From Anaerobacillus alkalidiazotrophicus (GTDB lineage: Bacteria; Bacillota; Bacilli; Bacillales_H; Anaerobacillaceae), in contig NZ_MLQS01000001.1 in NCBI RefSeq assembly GCF_001866055.1, positions 464,591-528,590 of the forward strand: a stretch of DNA of 64,000 nt, read 5' to 3'. Of this stretch, positions 17,943 to 26,299 are shown in pieces. Below the pieces are notes generated by a model. The model saw only the letters and a program-made list of their open reading frames with translations, made no database searches and was not told where the DNA came from. Within the stretch, counting starts at the first letter, position 1; each line of letters starts with the position of its first letter. Position numbers and translations under genes: made by a program.

Positions 17943-20339
17943 TTAATATGCGCTTCTCATTCTCCATACATTCATTTTCTTCACTTCAGATTCTCCTTCT
18001 GTAAATAACTCTAGATAGAGAGAATCTTCTCTTGATGGGTAGACGCGTGTCGTTAAACTGTTTACGCCATTGATATAAGCTTCAACCATGGAGCGGTCAA
18101 GAAAGATACGGATGCGTAAAAGATCATCTTCAATCTCAACTTTACCTCCTTGAATTCCTTTTTCTACATTGTCTGAAAGACTAGAACGCTCGCGGTCTAC
18201 ATTCATCGTTTGTTCGTCAAAATCATAGAACAAGAGCGTTTCTTCCTGTTGATCTGGTGATTGACGAACTTTTATGCCGACTTTTTGAGCCTCTTTTCTT
18301 TCAATTTCTAATTCAATTTCAAGCATGTCTCCACTGAGGTCTGCTATTTGTTGGTTCACGTCTTCGATCGTAGAAGGATTATCCAGGTTAAAAAGAAGTT
18401 CTTCCCGTAAACGTTCTACTTCCTGAACAGGTTCCACTCCTAGTCGGTGATTGTCACGAAGCGAAAGGACGATTGGTAAGCCGGCATTGTGAGCCCATCC
18501 GGCATTGTACCGACTTTCTTCAGTTCTTCTATCCTGTGTAATCGAAAAAATAATGGCTCGGCCTTTATCATCGACCATTCCACTTGGTCCTGTAAAGTGT
18601 TCGCCGACATCTAGCAACTGCGGATCCTCTTGATCAGGGATAAACTGATAGGTTTCATCATCCCACGAGCCGATCCAATACCAGACATATTTCACCGCAT
18701 ATTCACTATTACCGTCAAACCATGGATTAATGAGAAAAACGTATTTTTCTTCGCCGTGATCATCGTGCCCAATCGGTAAGAAAACAGGAAGCTCCCACAC
18801 ATCACCTGTTTTAGGATAGGTGTGGACATCTCCGATCATAAGAGGATGTTCATATTGCCAATCGATTAAATTATCTGATGTGTATACGAGTGCCGTTCCT
18901 CCAACGGATTCCTCGCCGTCTTTGATTCCAGAACCGACGAGCTGAACCCACTTATCTCCAGATTGAAAGACAAACGGATCTCGAAACTGACCATACCAAA
19001 CGGTTCCTTTTTCTGTTTGAATGTGTTCATCTTGAAGCGTTACGGGTTCTGGATGCTTAATCCAATCAACTAAATCATGATTGTGATCATCTAAAAACCT
19101 ACTTCTAGCTAGACCCGTCATCTGATTTGGCGTCATACTATCATTTCCTGCCGTAAAGAACAACGCAGGATTGCCATGTTCATCGATAATCGAATCTCCA
19201 GACCAAGAACCATCAGGATCGACTTCGTATGCTTCTGGGGCTAAGGCAATCGGTAAGTCTCTCCAATGAATCAGATCATCACTAACGGCATGACCCCAGT
19301 GTATCCCGCCCCAATAAGGTCCTGCTGGATTAAATTGATAAAATAAATGGTACTGACCATTAAAGTATAGTGGCGCATGTGGTTCGTTCATCCAATGCTC
19401 AGGAGGTGTAAAATGGTACTCGGGTCGATGACGATCCCCATCATATCTGCTTCTGTCCCAGGCAAGTTCTGAGCTAGGATTTGGAATTTCTCCATCAAAA
19501 GATTGATGAAATCGCTCTTCAATTTCAGGATGTTCATGGGCTGTTCTGTACACGGTCACCTCATCAATTAATCCATTAAACATACTTGCATCGAAGGTAT
19601 CGCTAATGAAAGCGGGAAAATTGTTTTTGCCTATACGAAGTTCTTGATCTGGCAAGGCGATGGTAGTATGTGAAGGGATCTCGATATGCCCAGCTTGTTC
19701 GCCATTACGATAAAGGACGACTTCGCTTCTTTCTTTCGAAAAAACAGCGACAAGATGGGACCATTCATTTCGAGGGAGACGATACGCCTCATCTGCCCAT
19801 ACTTCAAACCATTCTTCCCCTGTTCCAAATTGGAAGGACCACGTTCCGTGACGAAACACTCCTAATTGAAATCCTTTCTTTTCTTCTTTGTTGTGATAAC
19901 TAAGGATGGAAGAGAGTTTCCCTTCATTTCCCCATTCAAACGCACGAGGCGCAACCCAAGCTTCGAGTGTCATCGCATCTTCTCGGAAAGCCAGTGTCGA
20001 TGCATCAGCTGACACCCACGTTGAGTAGCCATCAAACAGCAAAGCATGGCCAGAAATCCCTTGCCTCCAAAGGGGATCGCTGATCGGTTTATCTACCGCT
20101 TCATTAAATACATAATGAATGTGATGTTCTTGATTGGAGCGTGCTTCAACGGTCATCGTACCGGTTCCTTCATCAAATGTCCATAAGGCAGCCACATCCT
20201 CTAAAGATTCAACTTCTTGTTGAGGTTGTTCAAGAGGCTCCTCTTCAACTTGTTCGTGCTCGTCATTTTCTCCTTTTGTAGCAGTCCAAATGATTAGTGC
20301 TGCAACAATGATAATAAAGATTAAGAAATAACGTTTCAT
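17943..20339 (-). CDS. Membrane-anchored fructan hydrolase, LamG + GH32
   Basis: 798 residues. Residues 1-20 are a hydrophobic helix without lipobox, so the protein is exported and probably anchored. An acidic linker (24-48) follows, then a LamG/concanavalin-like domain (about 50-285), then a GH32 five-bladed propeller (about 305-620) and the C-terminal beta-sandwich. GH32 motifs: HWMNEPHAPLYF in place of the usual WMNDPNG, WSGDSI, FRDPF, and WELPVF with the acid/base glutamate. Glutamate 319 stands where the nucleophile aspartate is normally found. Expected to cut levan or inulin at the cell surface. It is the last gene of the fructan cluster. Exact specificity cannot be read. Confidence 0.85.
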   Translation of the reverse strand: MKRYFLIFIIIVAALIIWTATKGENDEHEQVEEEPLEQPQQEVESLEDVAALWTFDEGTGTMTVEARSNQEHHIHYVFNEAVDKPISDPLWRQGISGHALLFDGYSTWVSADASTLAFREDAMTLEAWVAPRAFEWGNEGKLSSILSYHNKEEKKGFQLGVFRHGTWSFQFGTGEEWFEVWADEAYRLPRNEWSHLVAVFSKERSEVVLYRNGEQAGHIEIPSHTTIALPDQELRIGKNNFPAFISDTFDASMFNGLIDEVTVYRTAHEHPEIEERFHQSFDGEIPNPSSELAWDRSRYDGDRHRPEYHFTPPEHWMNEPHAPLYFNGQYHLFYQFNPAGPYWGGIHWGHAVSDDLIHWRDLPIALAPEAYEVDPDGSWSGDSIIDEHGNPALFFTAGNDSMTPNQMTGLARSRFLDDHNHDLVDWIKHPEPVTLQDEHIQTEKGTVWYGQFRDPFVFQSGDKWVQLVGSGIKDGEESVGGTALVYTSDNLIDWQYEHPLMIGDVHTYPKTGDVWELPVFLPIGHDDHGEEKYVFLINPWFDGNSEYAVKYVWYWIGSWDDETYQFIPDQEDPQLLDVGEHFTGPSGMVDDKGRAIIFSITQDRRTEESRYNAGWAHNAGLPIVLSLRDNHRLGVEPVQEVERLREELLFNLDNPSTIEDVNQQIADLSGDMLEIELEIERKEAQKVGIKVRQSPDQQEETLLFYDFDEQTMNVDRERSSLSDNVEKGIQGGKVEIEDDLLRIRIFLDRSMVEAYINGVNSLTTRVYPSREDSLYLELFTEGESEVKKMNVWRMRSAY

Positions 20340-20416
20340 GATGCTCCTCGCTTTCTTAAATGAAAAATAGATGAAAGTAGCCTCTCACTTTAACTATAAG
20401 AGGTTACTCATGATTA

Positions 20417-20593
20417 TTATTTAATTACACCTTGTCCTATGTCGCAATATGCGTATGGTCATGTTTAAAGCAATTTATAGAGATGAGCAGGCATCCCACC
20501 AAAACATTCAAATTGATACTCAGGAGTTGGAAGACCAACGTCTGCAATCGTTTTGTCTCCAAGGTCAGTAAAGTCTACAAAGCTAATGATCGT
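20417..20593 (-). pseudogene. 3' remnant of a fourth levansucrase gene
   Basis: About 175 bp align with the last 58 codons of the intact genes at 20888 and 22304 (codons for the segment FEHFGGM.APSLKI and the end, stop at 20417-20419), with several changes and a broken frame. Even the downstream hairpin area is similar to the one after the 22304 gene. The rest of the gene is gone. Confidence 0.8.
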
Positions 20594-20887
20594 TCAAACC
20601 TTACAATATTTTCTTTACCACTAATAACAGTAATAATTCTTGAGCAATATCTTTCGGTTCTTTCCATTCGTCTTTTTTGTTCATCTTCCACCTTGAATTT
20701 ATTAATTAAAGAAAATTCATCCGTTTGCACATTGATGATCAAATAAATAATAACTAAAAGGTAACAATGCACAATGGCGCTCAGTAAAAAAACTGAACGC
20801 CATTGCTTGTCCTTTACGTCAAAATCTGATAAATCTTGCTATCCATCAGTGGGGGTTGAAGAATAACCCACTGATGCAAGTCTCACT
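20594..20887. other. Intergenic stretch with a strong hairpin
   Basis: No gene; the short frames on both strands lack start signals. At 20772-20805 CAATGGCG-C-TCAGT pairs with ACTGA-A-CGCCATTG (13 of 14 pairs, 6-nt A-rich loop). It is the likely terminator for the levansucrase gene ending at 20888, although its tail is only moderately T-rich. Confidence 0.55.
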
Positions 20888-22234
20888 TTATCTAAAAAAT
20901 CCTTGCTTCTTTTCATGAAGGATCTTTGTTCCATTACGTGTTATAGATATTTTTAATGAAGGTGCCAGCATTCCACCGAAATGTTCGATCTGATATTCTG
21001 GTGATTGCTCACCAATTTCATAAATATCTTTACCATCCACATCAACATAATTTACAAAACTTATTACAGTACCATTCGACATAACCATCCAAGAATATGC
21101 TTGATACGGATTATCGGTTGGATTTGCAATTACTAACCCACTTTCATTCAACGGTTGATAGCCTCCAAAAAGTGAGTCTGAAGAAAACCCATATAACCCT
21201 TCCGGTGCATTAAGACCGGAGGCAAATTTTTCACTGTGCGTCTTTACAAAAAGATAATATTTGTTTCCTTTTACAATGACACTTGGTCTCTCCAGTTCAT
21301 CATTTACATAGTTCGCTTCTAGCAATGGGGGCAGCAAATTAAATTTAGACAAACTTTGATTCGTTGCTTTTGCAATGCCAACACTGCCATTAAACGCTTT
21401 TGATCCATCAGGGATAACATGGTTTTGACGAAATGCTGCGGAACCAATATATTCATGTTTATATGATCTGTCTTCAAGCTTCCCAGCAGAGTTTCCTTCA
21501 AACAAAAGATATTCTTCCCCAGTCTTTGGATCCTGGAAAAAATACGGGTCACGGAATGCATATGAAGATTCTACTGGACCTGTTTGTTCATTTGTTTGAT
21601 AATATTCTCCATCAGCTTCAAGAATAATTTCATGTGTTGACCAATCCTCAAATGTCACACTATTGTTCGTTGTTTTTATATTTGCCGTTGCGGTTGCGAT
21701 TCGCTGATCATAGCCTAGTTGAGTTTCACCTTTCTTACCTGTTGCAGTGTAAAAAATTTGTAATTTCCCATCTTTGTGAACAATCGAAGATCCAGCCCAT
21801 TGTCTTGAACCTAATGCTTCTCCATCTTTGAAAACAGGGCCACCGGATTCCCAGCTCATACCATCCTTTGAAAAGAAATAATGAATTTCAGCTGTATCAT
21901 GTCGCTTACCAGGAAGGACATCATTAGGCACTGACAAAGCAAAAATAATTTTAAAACCGTTTACTACAGCTTGATGGCCATTCTTTTCTTGCAATGGCCA
22001 AGTATCCCAAATATAAGAGTCTAATGTGATTTGAATAAGCTCGTCTTTATTAATAGTAGGTGCAGTATTATGAGCATTCATTGAAAGATTACTAACATCT
22101 TCACGAGTCCAATTATAAGTATCAATAGTTTCTTTGGCAGATACACCAGTGCTTACAATAGGAGCCAATATAGCAGAAAGGCCTACCAGCGCTGCTAAAA
22201 AAATTTTACCCTTCTTATCTCTTTTGCGTACCAT
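20888..22234 (-). CDS. Levansucrase-type GH68 fructosyltransferase (copy 1)
   Basis: 448 residues, normal for Gram-positive SacB. Signal peptide 1-33 with a probable cut after VSA. The GH68 catalytic triad is in place: nucleophile D77 in IWDTWPLQ, stabiliser D229 in FRDPYFF, acid/base E315 in ELERPSV. SRQWAGS and EADGEYYQT are also family-typical. The enzyme acts outside the cell on sucrose, releasing glucose and transferring fructose to water or to growing levan. It is most similar to the next gene (22304-23638), so the pair arose by tandem duplication. Whether it makes long levan or short oligosaccharides cannot be told. Confidence 0.93.
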   Translation of the reverse strand: MVRKRDKKGKIFLAALVGLSAILAPIVSTGVSAKETIDTYNWTREDVSNLSMNAHNTAPTINKDELIQITLDSYIWDTWPLQEKNGHQAVVNGFKIIFALSVPNDVLPGKRHDTAEIHYFFSKDGMSWESGGPVFKDGEALGSRQWAGSSIVHKDGKLQIFYTATGKKGETQLGYDQRIATATANIKTTNNSVTFEDWSTHEIILEADGEYYQTNEQTGPVESSYAFRDPYFFQDPKTGEEYLLFEGNSAGKLEDRSYKHEYIGSAAFRQNHVIPDGSKAFNGSVGIAKATNQSLSKFNLLPPLLEANYVNDELERPSVIVKGNKYYLFVKTHSEKFASGLNAPEGLYGFSSDSLFGGYQPLNESGLVIANPTDNPYQAYSWMVMSNGTVISFVNYVDVDGKDIYEIGEQSPEYQIEHFGGMLAPSLKISITRNGTKILHEKKQGFFR

Positions 22235-22263
22235 TTATGTTCCCCCTTTATCTAAAGAGAAAG

Positions 22264-22292
22264 CAGCCTCTCAGTTTAATCATGAGAGGCTG
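22264..22292 (-). terminator. Hairpin between two levansucrase genes
   Basis: CAGCCTCTCA pairs with TGAGAGGCTG (10 bp, 9-nt loop) just after the stop of the 22304 gene and 30 bp before the start of the 20888 gene. Without a clear T run it may be a weak terminator or mRNA-stabilising stem. Confidence 0.5.
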
Positions 22293-22303
22293 ATTCATTA
22301 TCA

Positions 22304-23638
22304 TTATCTGATTGCACCTTGTTTTAACTCTGTCACAATATGCGTACGATCTTGATTCAATGCAATTTTTAAAGATGGTGCTTGCATTCCACCAAAATGT
22401 TCAAATTGAAACTCATGAGATTGGTGACCAATGTCACCGATCGTTAAGTCTCCTAGATCGGTAAAGTGAACAAAGCTAATAACCGTTCCATTTGGTAAAA
22501 CCAACCATGAGTAAGCTTGGTATGGATTTTCTGGAGGATTAGCGATGACGAGACCACTACCATTTAGTGGTTTATAATCTCCAAATAAATCGTCTGAAAC
22601 AAACCCATATAAACCTTCTGGTCCTGTAATACCAGGAGCATATTTGTCAAAATGAGTGTCTGTGAATAGATAATAATTATTTCCCTTCACAATAATATGC
22701 GGTCGTTCTAGTTCTTGATTGACACAATTTGCTTCTAGTAAAGGTGGGAGCAATTCAAACTCTGTATAATCTTCATTTGTAGCTTTTGCGATCCCGATGC
22801 TTCCATTAAATAATACTGATACTTCTGGAACATCGTGGTTTTCAGCGAATTCAGGTGAACCGATGTGTTCTGGCAAGCATGCACGGTCAGCAGGCGCTCC
22901 ACTAGAGTTCCCTTCAAAGATAATGTACTCTTCACCAGATTTAGGATCCTTAAAGAATTCAGGGTCACGGAAAGCATAGGCAATATCCCCTTGACTTCCT
23001 TGTTCTTGAGTTTGATAGTATTCTCCATCCGCTTCAAGGATAATTTGATGATCGGACCAATTTTCAAAAGAAATTCCAGCTCTAGAAGCAACTACATCAG
23101 CAGAAGCTTTTGCAAAGCGTTGCTCGTACGTAATATGTTCTTCTCCTTTTCTTCCAGTAGCTGTATAGAAAAAGTGAAGTTGATCATCTTCGTCAATCAT
23201 GGCTGATCCTGCCCATTGTCGTGAACCCAATGCGTCCCCATCTTCAAAAACAGGGCCGCCATTAGTCCAATCTTTGCCGTTTTTTGAGTAAAAATAACGA
23301 ACTTCTGCAATGTCATGGACTTGTCCAGGTAATACATGACTTGGGGCTGAAAGAGCAAAAATGATTTGATACCCTCTTACAACGGCGATAGAGCCATCTT
23401 TATTTTTTAGAGGCCATGAATCCCAAGTATGATAGTCTTCATCAAATTTTTCTAATTCATCCATGTTAATGACAGGAGCGGTGTTACGATCAGTTAGCTC
23501 GATATTCGTTACGTGTTCACGCGTCCAATTGGATACAGTATAATTGTTAGTTGCACCTACTGTTACCAGTGGGGAAAGGATAGCAGAAAGTCCGATAATC
23601 GTTGTCGCTAATAACAAACTTCTTTTCTTCTTTTTCAT
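22304..23638 (-). CDS. Levansucrase-type GH68 fructosyltransferase (copy 2)
   Basis: 444 residues. Signal peptide about 1-29 (KKKKR start, hydrophobic core, VGA end). Catalytic residues: D73 in TWDSWPLK, the aspartate of FRDPEFF, and the glutamate before R in ELERPHI. Same architecture as copy 1 (SRQWAGS, EADGEYYQT, NPYQAYSW), with moderate divergence, so the duplication is not recent. The start has an AGGAGG-type site (GGAGGTAAGAAC). The gap to copy 1 is only 69 bp, so both may share a transcript. Confidence 0.93.
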   Translation of the reverse strand: MKKKKRSLLLATTIIGLSAILSPLVTVGATNNYTVSNWTREHVTNIELTDRNTAPVINMDELEKFDEDYHTWDSWPLKNKDGSIAVVRGYQIIFALSAPSHVLPGQVHDIAEVRYFYSKNGKDWTNGGPVFEDGDALGSRQWAGSAMIDEDDQLHFFYTATGRKGEEHITYEQRFAKASADVVASRAGISFENWSDHQIILEADGEYYQTQEQGSQGDIAYAFRDPEFFKDPKSGEEYIIFEGNSSGAPADRACLPEHIGSPEFAENHDVPEVSVLFNGSIGIAKATNEDYTEFELLPPLLEANCVNQELERPHIIVKGNNYYLFTDTHFDKYAPGITGPEGLYGFVSDDLFGDYKPLNGSGLVIANPPENPYQAYSWLVLPNGTVISFVHFTDLGDLTIGDIGHQSHEFQFEHFGGMQAPSLKIALNQDRTHIVTELKQGAIR

Positions 23639-23711
23639 GTTCTTACCTCCTGTTTTTATTATTTCTTGATTTTAATGACTTTCGTAATCCATCATTATCG
23701 CCACTAAGATA

Positions 23712-23751
23712 CTATATCTAGTTACGTTAAACTGTTCGTAACTAGATATAG
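23712..23751. repeat. 15-bp perfect inverted repeat between GH68 genes
   Basis: CTATATCTAGTTACG pairs perfectly with CGTAACTAGATATAG over a 10-nt loop. It lies in the 222-bp gap upstream of levansucrase copy 2 and downstream of the 23861 gene. No T run on either side. Candidate operator, leader structure or weak terminator. Confidence 0.6.
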
Positions 23752-23860
23752 GTTTATGTGGCTCGGTTTTTGTAATTATGAATTCACTCAATTAAAAGCG
23801 TATTAACTGTGCTCTTTTCTTTTTGAAAGAGTTATACCTTAATTTCTTTGTACTTATTAT

Positions 23861-25231
23861 TTACCGTAACGATCTACCGTAAGGGCCGAACGGTTTAATT
23901 TCTCCAGCTCCCATTTCTTTCACTATTTTTGTTGTGTCACCGTCAAAGGATACCTTTAGCGTAGGTGCAAAGGTTCCACCAAATTGGACCTGACCATTCT
24001 CGTCTAAAGGTTCATTAATGAAGCTGATGACCTGACCATCCGGTGCCGCCCACCAAGAATAAGCTTGAAACGGTTTTTCCGCCGGGTTGGCAACAACTAG
24101 ACCAGTACCGTTGACTGGCTTATAATCTGTACGCAAGCCTCCCTCGCCGACAAATCCGTACAATCCATCCGGACCTGTCAACCCTGGTGCAAACGTAAAT
24201 TCATGACTGATCGTAAGCAGGTAGTAAGTATCGCCTTTCACCACGACATGTGGACGTTCCAACTGATGGTTTACCCCAACCGACTCGAGAAGTGGTGGCA
24301 ACATTTCAAGTTCGGTTACGTCGTTGTCAAGCACTTTCGCAATACCTATATTGCCGTTGTAAAATTCCGCGCGTTCCGGAACATTATGAGTTTCGCGGTA
24401 TTCTGCATCACCGATATTTTCCGGTTTAATATAATCTCTGTTCGTGCCTGCCTGACCTTCCCAAATAATGTATTCTTCGCCTGTATTCGGATCTTTGAAG
24501 AAAAACGGATCGCGGAACCCAGTGATGATATTTCCGTGTTCTTGAAACTGTTCGATCGTTTCATAATGTTCGCCGTCCGCTTCAAGAAGGATTTGGTGAT
24601 CAGCTTCATTAGTAAGATGCACGCCATTTCTATCTGCACTGATATCAAATGTCGTCTTGGCGAGGCGTTGCTCAGCTCTTCGCACCCAATCGTGTTTATT
24701 AAATTCCTTACCACCATCAGCATTCATATCAGTGGTTGCCGTATAGAAGAAATGCACTTTTCCTTGCTCGTCCAACATAGCAGAACCAGCCCATTGCATG
24801 TGTCCTAACGCTTTGTCATAGTCATACGGAATTCCGGCATAAGTCCAATCCTTACCGTTTTTAGAGTAAAACATGCCGATTCTTGCTTCAGTATGGCGGT
24901 CATGCCAAGTATAAGTACGCGGTGCAACCAAGGCAAATGCGATTCTGTAGCCTTTTACGATCGAAAGTGAACCGTCTCTGTCCTGGAGGGGCCACGTATC
25001 CCAGACCCACACATCCGGAGCTACGTCTTCAAAGTCCAAATCAATGATTGGGGCTGTAGTCTCTTCCGTCAGAGCAACATTCTCTGCTTGCTGCCTGGAC
25101 CAGGTCGCAGTGTAGTCATCCTCAATATCCCATTTAAAGCTCGCAGCAACGCTAACGCTCATCAGACTGCTCGCTAAAATCGCAGTACACAAAACTAATT
25201 TTCCTACTTTTTCACGAAATTTGATTTTCAT
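23861..25231 (-). CDS. GH68 fructosyltransferase, divergent copy 3
   Basis: 456 residues. Signal peptide 1-30 (VAA end). Nucleophile D78 in VWDTWPLQ, FRDPFFF, and QLERPHV supply the GH68 triad. It differs from copies 1 and 2 in several insertions (for example RTYTWHDRHTEARIG, and MNADGGKEFNKHDWVRRAEQR) and has a GGTFAPTLKV end. Its codon usage is more GC-rich in the third position than in its neighbours, which suggests a separate origin. The start has GGGAGG. It is first in the cluster and could prefer another acceptor or linkage type; the sequence does not decide between levansucrase and inulosucrase. Confidence 0.9.
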   Translation of the reverse strand: MKIKFREKVGKLVLCTAILASSLMSVSVAASFKWDIEDDYTATWSRQQAENVALTEETTAPIIDLDFEDVAPDVWVWDTWPLQDRDGSLSIVKGYRIAFALVAPRTYTWHDRHTEARIGMFYSKNGKDWTYAGIPYDYDKALGHMQWAGSAMLDEQGKVHFFYTATTDMNADGGKEFNKHDWVRRAEQRLAKTTFDISADRNGVHLTNEADHQILLEADGEHYETIEQFQEHGNIITGFRDPFFFKDPNTGEEYIIWEGQAGTNRDYIKPENIGDAEYRETHNVPERAEFYNGNIGIAKVLDNDVTELEMLPPLLESVGVNHQLERPHVVVKGDTYYLLTISHEFTFAPGLTGPDGLYGFVGEGGLRTDYKPVNGTGLVVANPAEKPFQAYSWWAAPDGQVISFINEPLDENGQVQFGGTFAPTLKVSFDGDTTKIVKEMGAGEIKPFGPYGRSLR

Positions 25232-26148
25232 TTGTATCTTCCTCCCATTAATTGATTATATTTTTTCTTTTACAAACAACTATTTTTTCACTCTTACCTC
25301 CTCTTTTTGTTTGGTGGGATAAACAGACCTAAAAGGTTCAAGGATTCCCGTAACAGTACGGTTAGTCTTATACATTTTAGGTTTTACTGTAGAAAAACAG
25401 TAACAATCCGACATATTTCGTTTACATATTACATTATAATTAAATCTATCTTTTTGAAATACGGTTTATATTGAGGATAATTTAGTCTTAAATTGATACG
25501 TATAATATCTTAAGGAATTTGGAAGAATGAATTTTATGTAATTGACTTCACGTCTAACCGACACCCAGTGATCAGCACGATTTTAGTATCACATTAGGAA
25601 GGCGTCCCAAATTGGTTTATATTATTCGAAGCGTTGAAACGAAGGAAACCCGTACCATTGGACTGTAACGAGTTATATTAAGAAGGATGGCATTAACTAA
25701 CTTTATATGGAAATTTAATTGTATTTATCCATTGACGAAAGGAATATGATCGAGCATTTCCTACTACTTTTGGGGTCGAATATCATTTCAAAGGAGAAAT
25801 TTTGTAAGATGGTGCTTGATTGACGCGTAATTCATCTTCTTTTGTACCTTCTCGCGCTCAAACTAAATCTCTTAATGCTCCGTCTTCTTTTGTCGGGATA
25901 TTTACTGGTACCAATTCCCTTGCACATTAAAGTTTGGGGATAGTTGGCCCTCCCCGGCCAATTCTCCCCAAACTGGGTGGTCGGATGTATAAAGTGGCTC
26001 ACTTTTAAAGTGATCACTATGGCTCAAATTATTGAAAAAAACACTTGATATTATTACAGAAGAAACCCACCCATTTTGAAAAAGAGATTGATCAAAATAC
26101 GTGGTTTTGGATTTTAGATAGATCTATTTTTTTATCAAAAAAGGACCT
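25232..26148. other. Long intergenic stretch with hairpins
   Basis: No gene. It contains a 7-bp stem TTACTGT / ACAGTAA at 25384-25403, and a very strong compound hairpin at 25931-25974. Reading the minus strand near 26020-25920, a short frame (YTSDHPVWGELAGEGQ...) looks coding but includes the hairpin and ends in stops; probably a remnant. The stretch separates the fructan cluster from glmS and may be the insertion boundary. Confidence 0.45.
25931..25974. repeat. Strong GC-rich compound hairpin
   Basis: Outer stem AGTTTGGGGA / TCCCCAAACT (10 bp), one mismatch, inner stem AGTTGGCC / GGCCAATT (8 pairs including one GT), 6-nt loop. No T run on either side, so it is not a standard terminator. 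Confidence 0.7.
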
Positions 26149-26187
26149 AAAAAAAACACCCCTTTAGATAATCATATCCAAAGGAGT
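26149..26187 (-). terminator. Intrinsic terminator of glmS
   Basis: On the minus strand a 13-bp stem ACTCCTTTGGATA / TATCTAAAGGGGT with a 4-nt loop (two GT pairs), then G and eight T. It lies 112 bp after the glmS stop. Confidence 0.85.
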
Positions 26188-26299
26188 ACTTCTTCGCAAT
26201 TTTTTATAAACATTACGACTTTATTTTAAATATCGTATCTTTTTTAAAAACATCTCAACTTTATTCAAAGCCACAATGAACCCTCTAAAATAAAATATT

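Noticed and set aside
20575..20772. 65-codon minus-strand frame
   Set aside because: No start signal, no family; between a levansucrase remnant and a hairpin.
24203..24808. 201-codon frame opposite the third GH68 gene
   Set aside because: Antisense shadow of a gene with clear catalytic motifs; no start signals.
25832..26017. 61-codon minus-strand frame across the strong hairpin
   Set aside because: Frame runs through an 18-pair hairpin and has no ribosome binding site.
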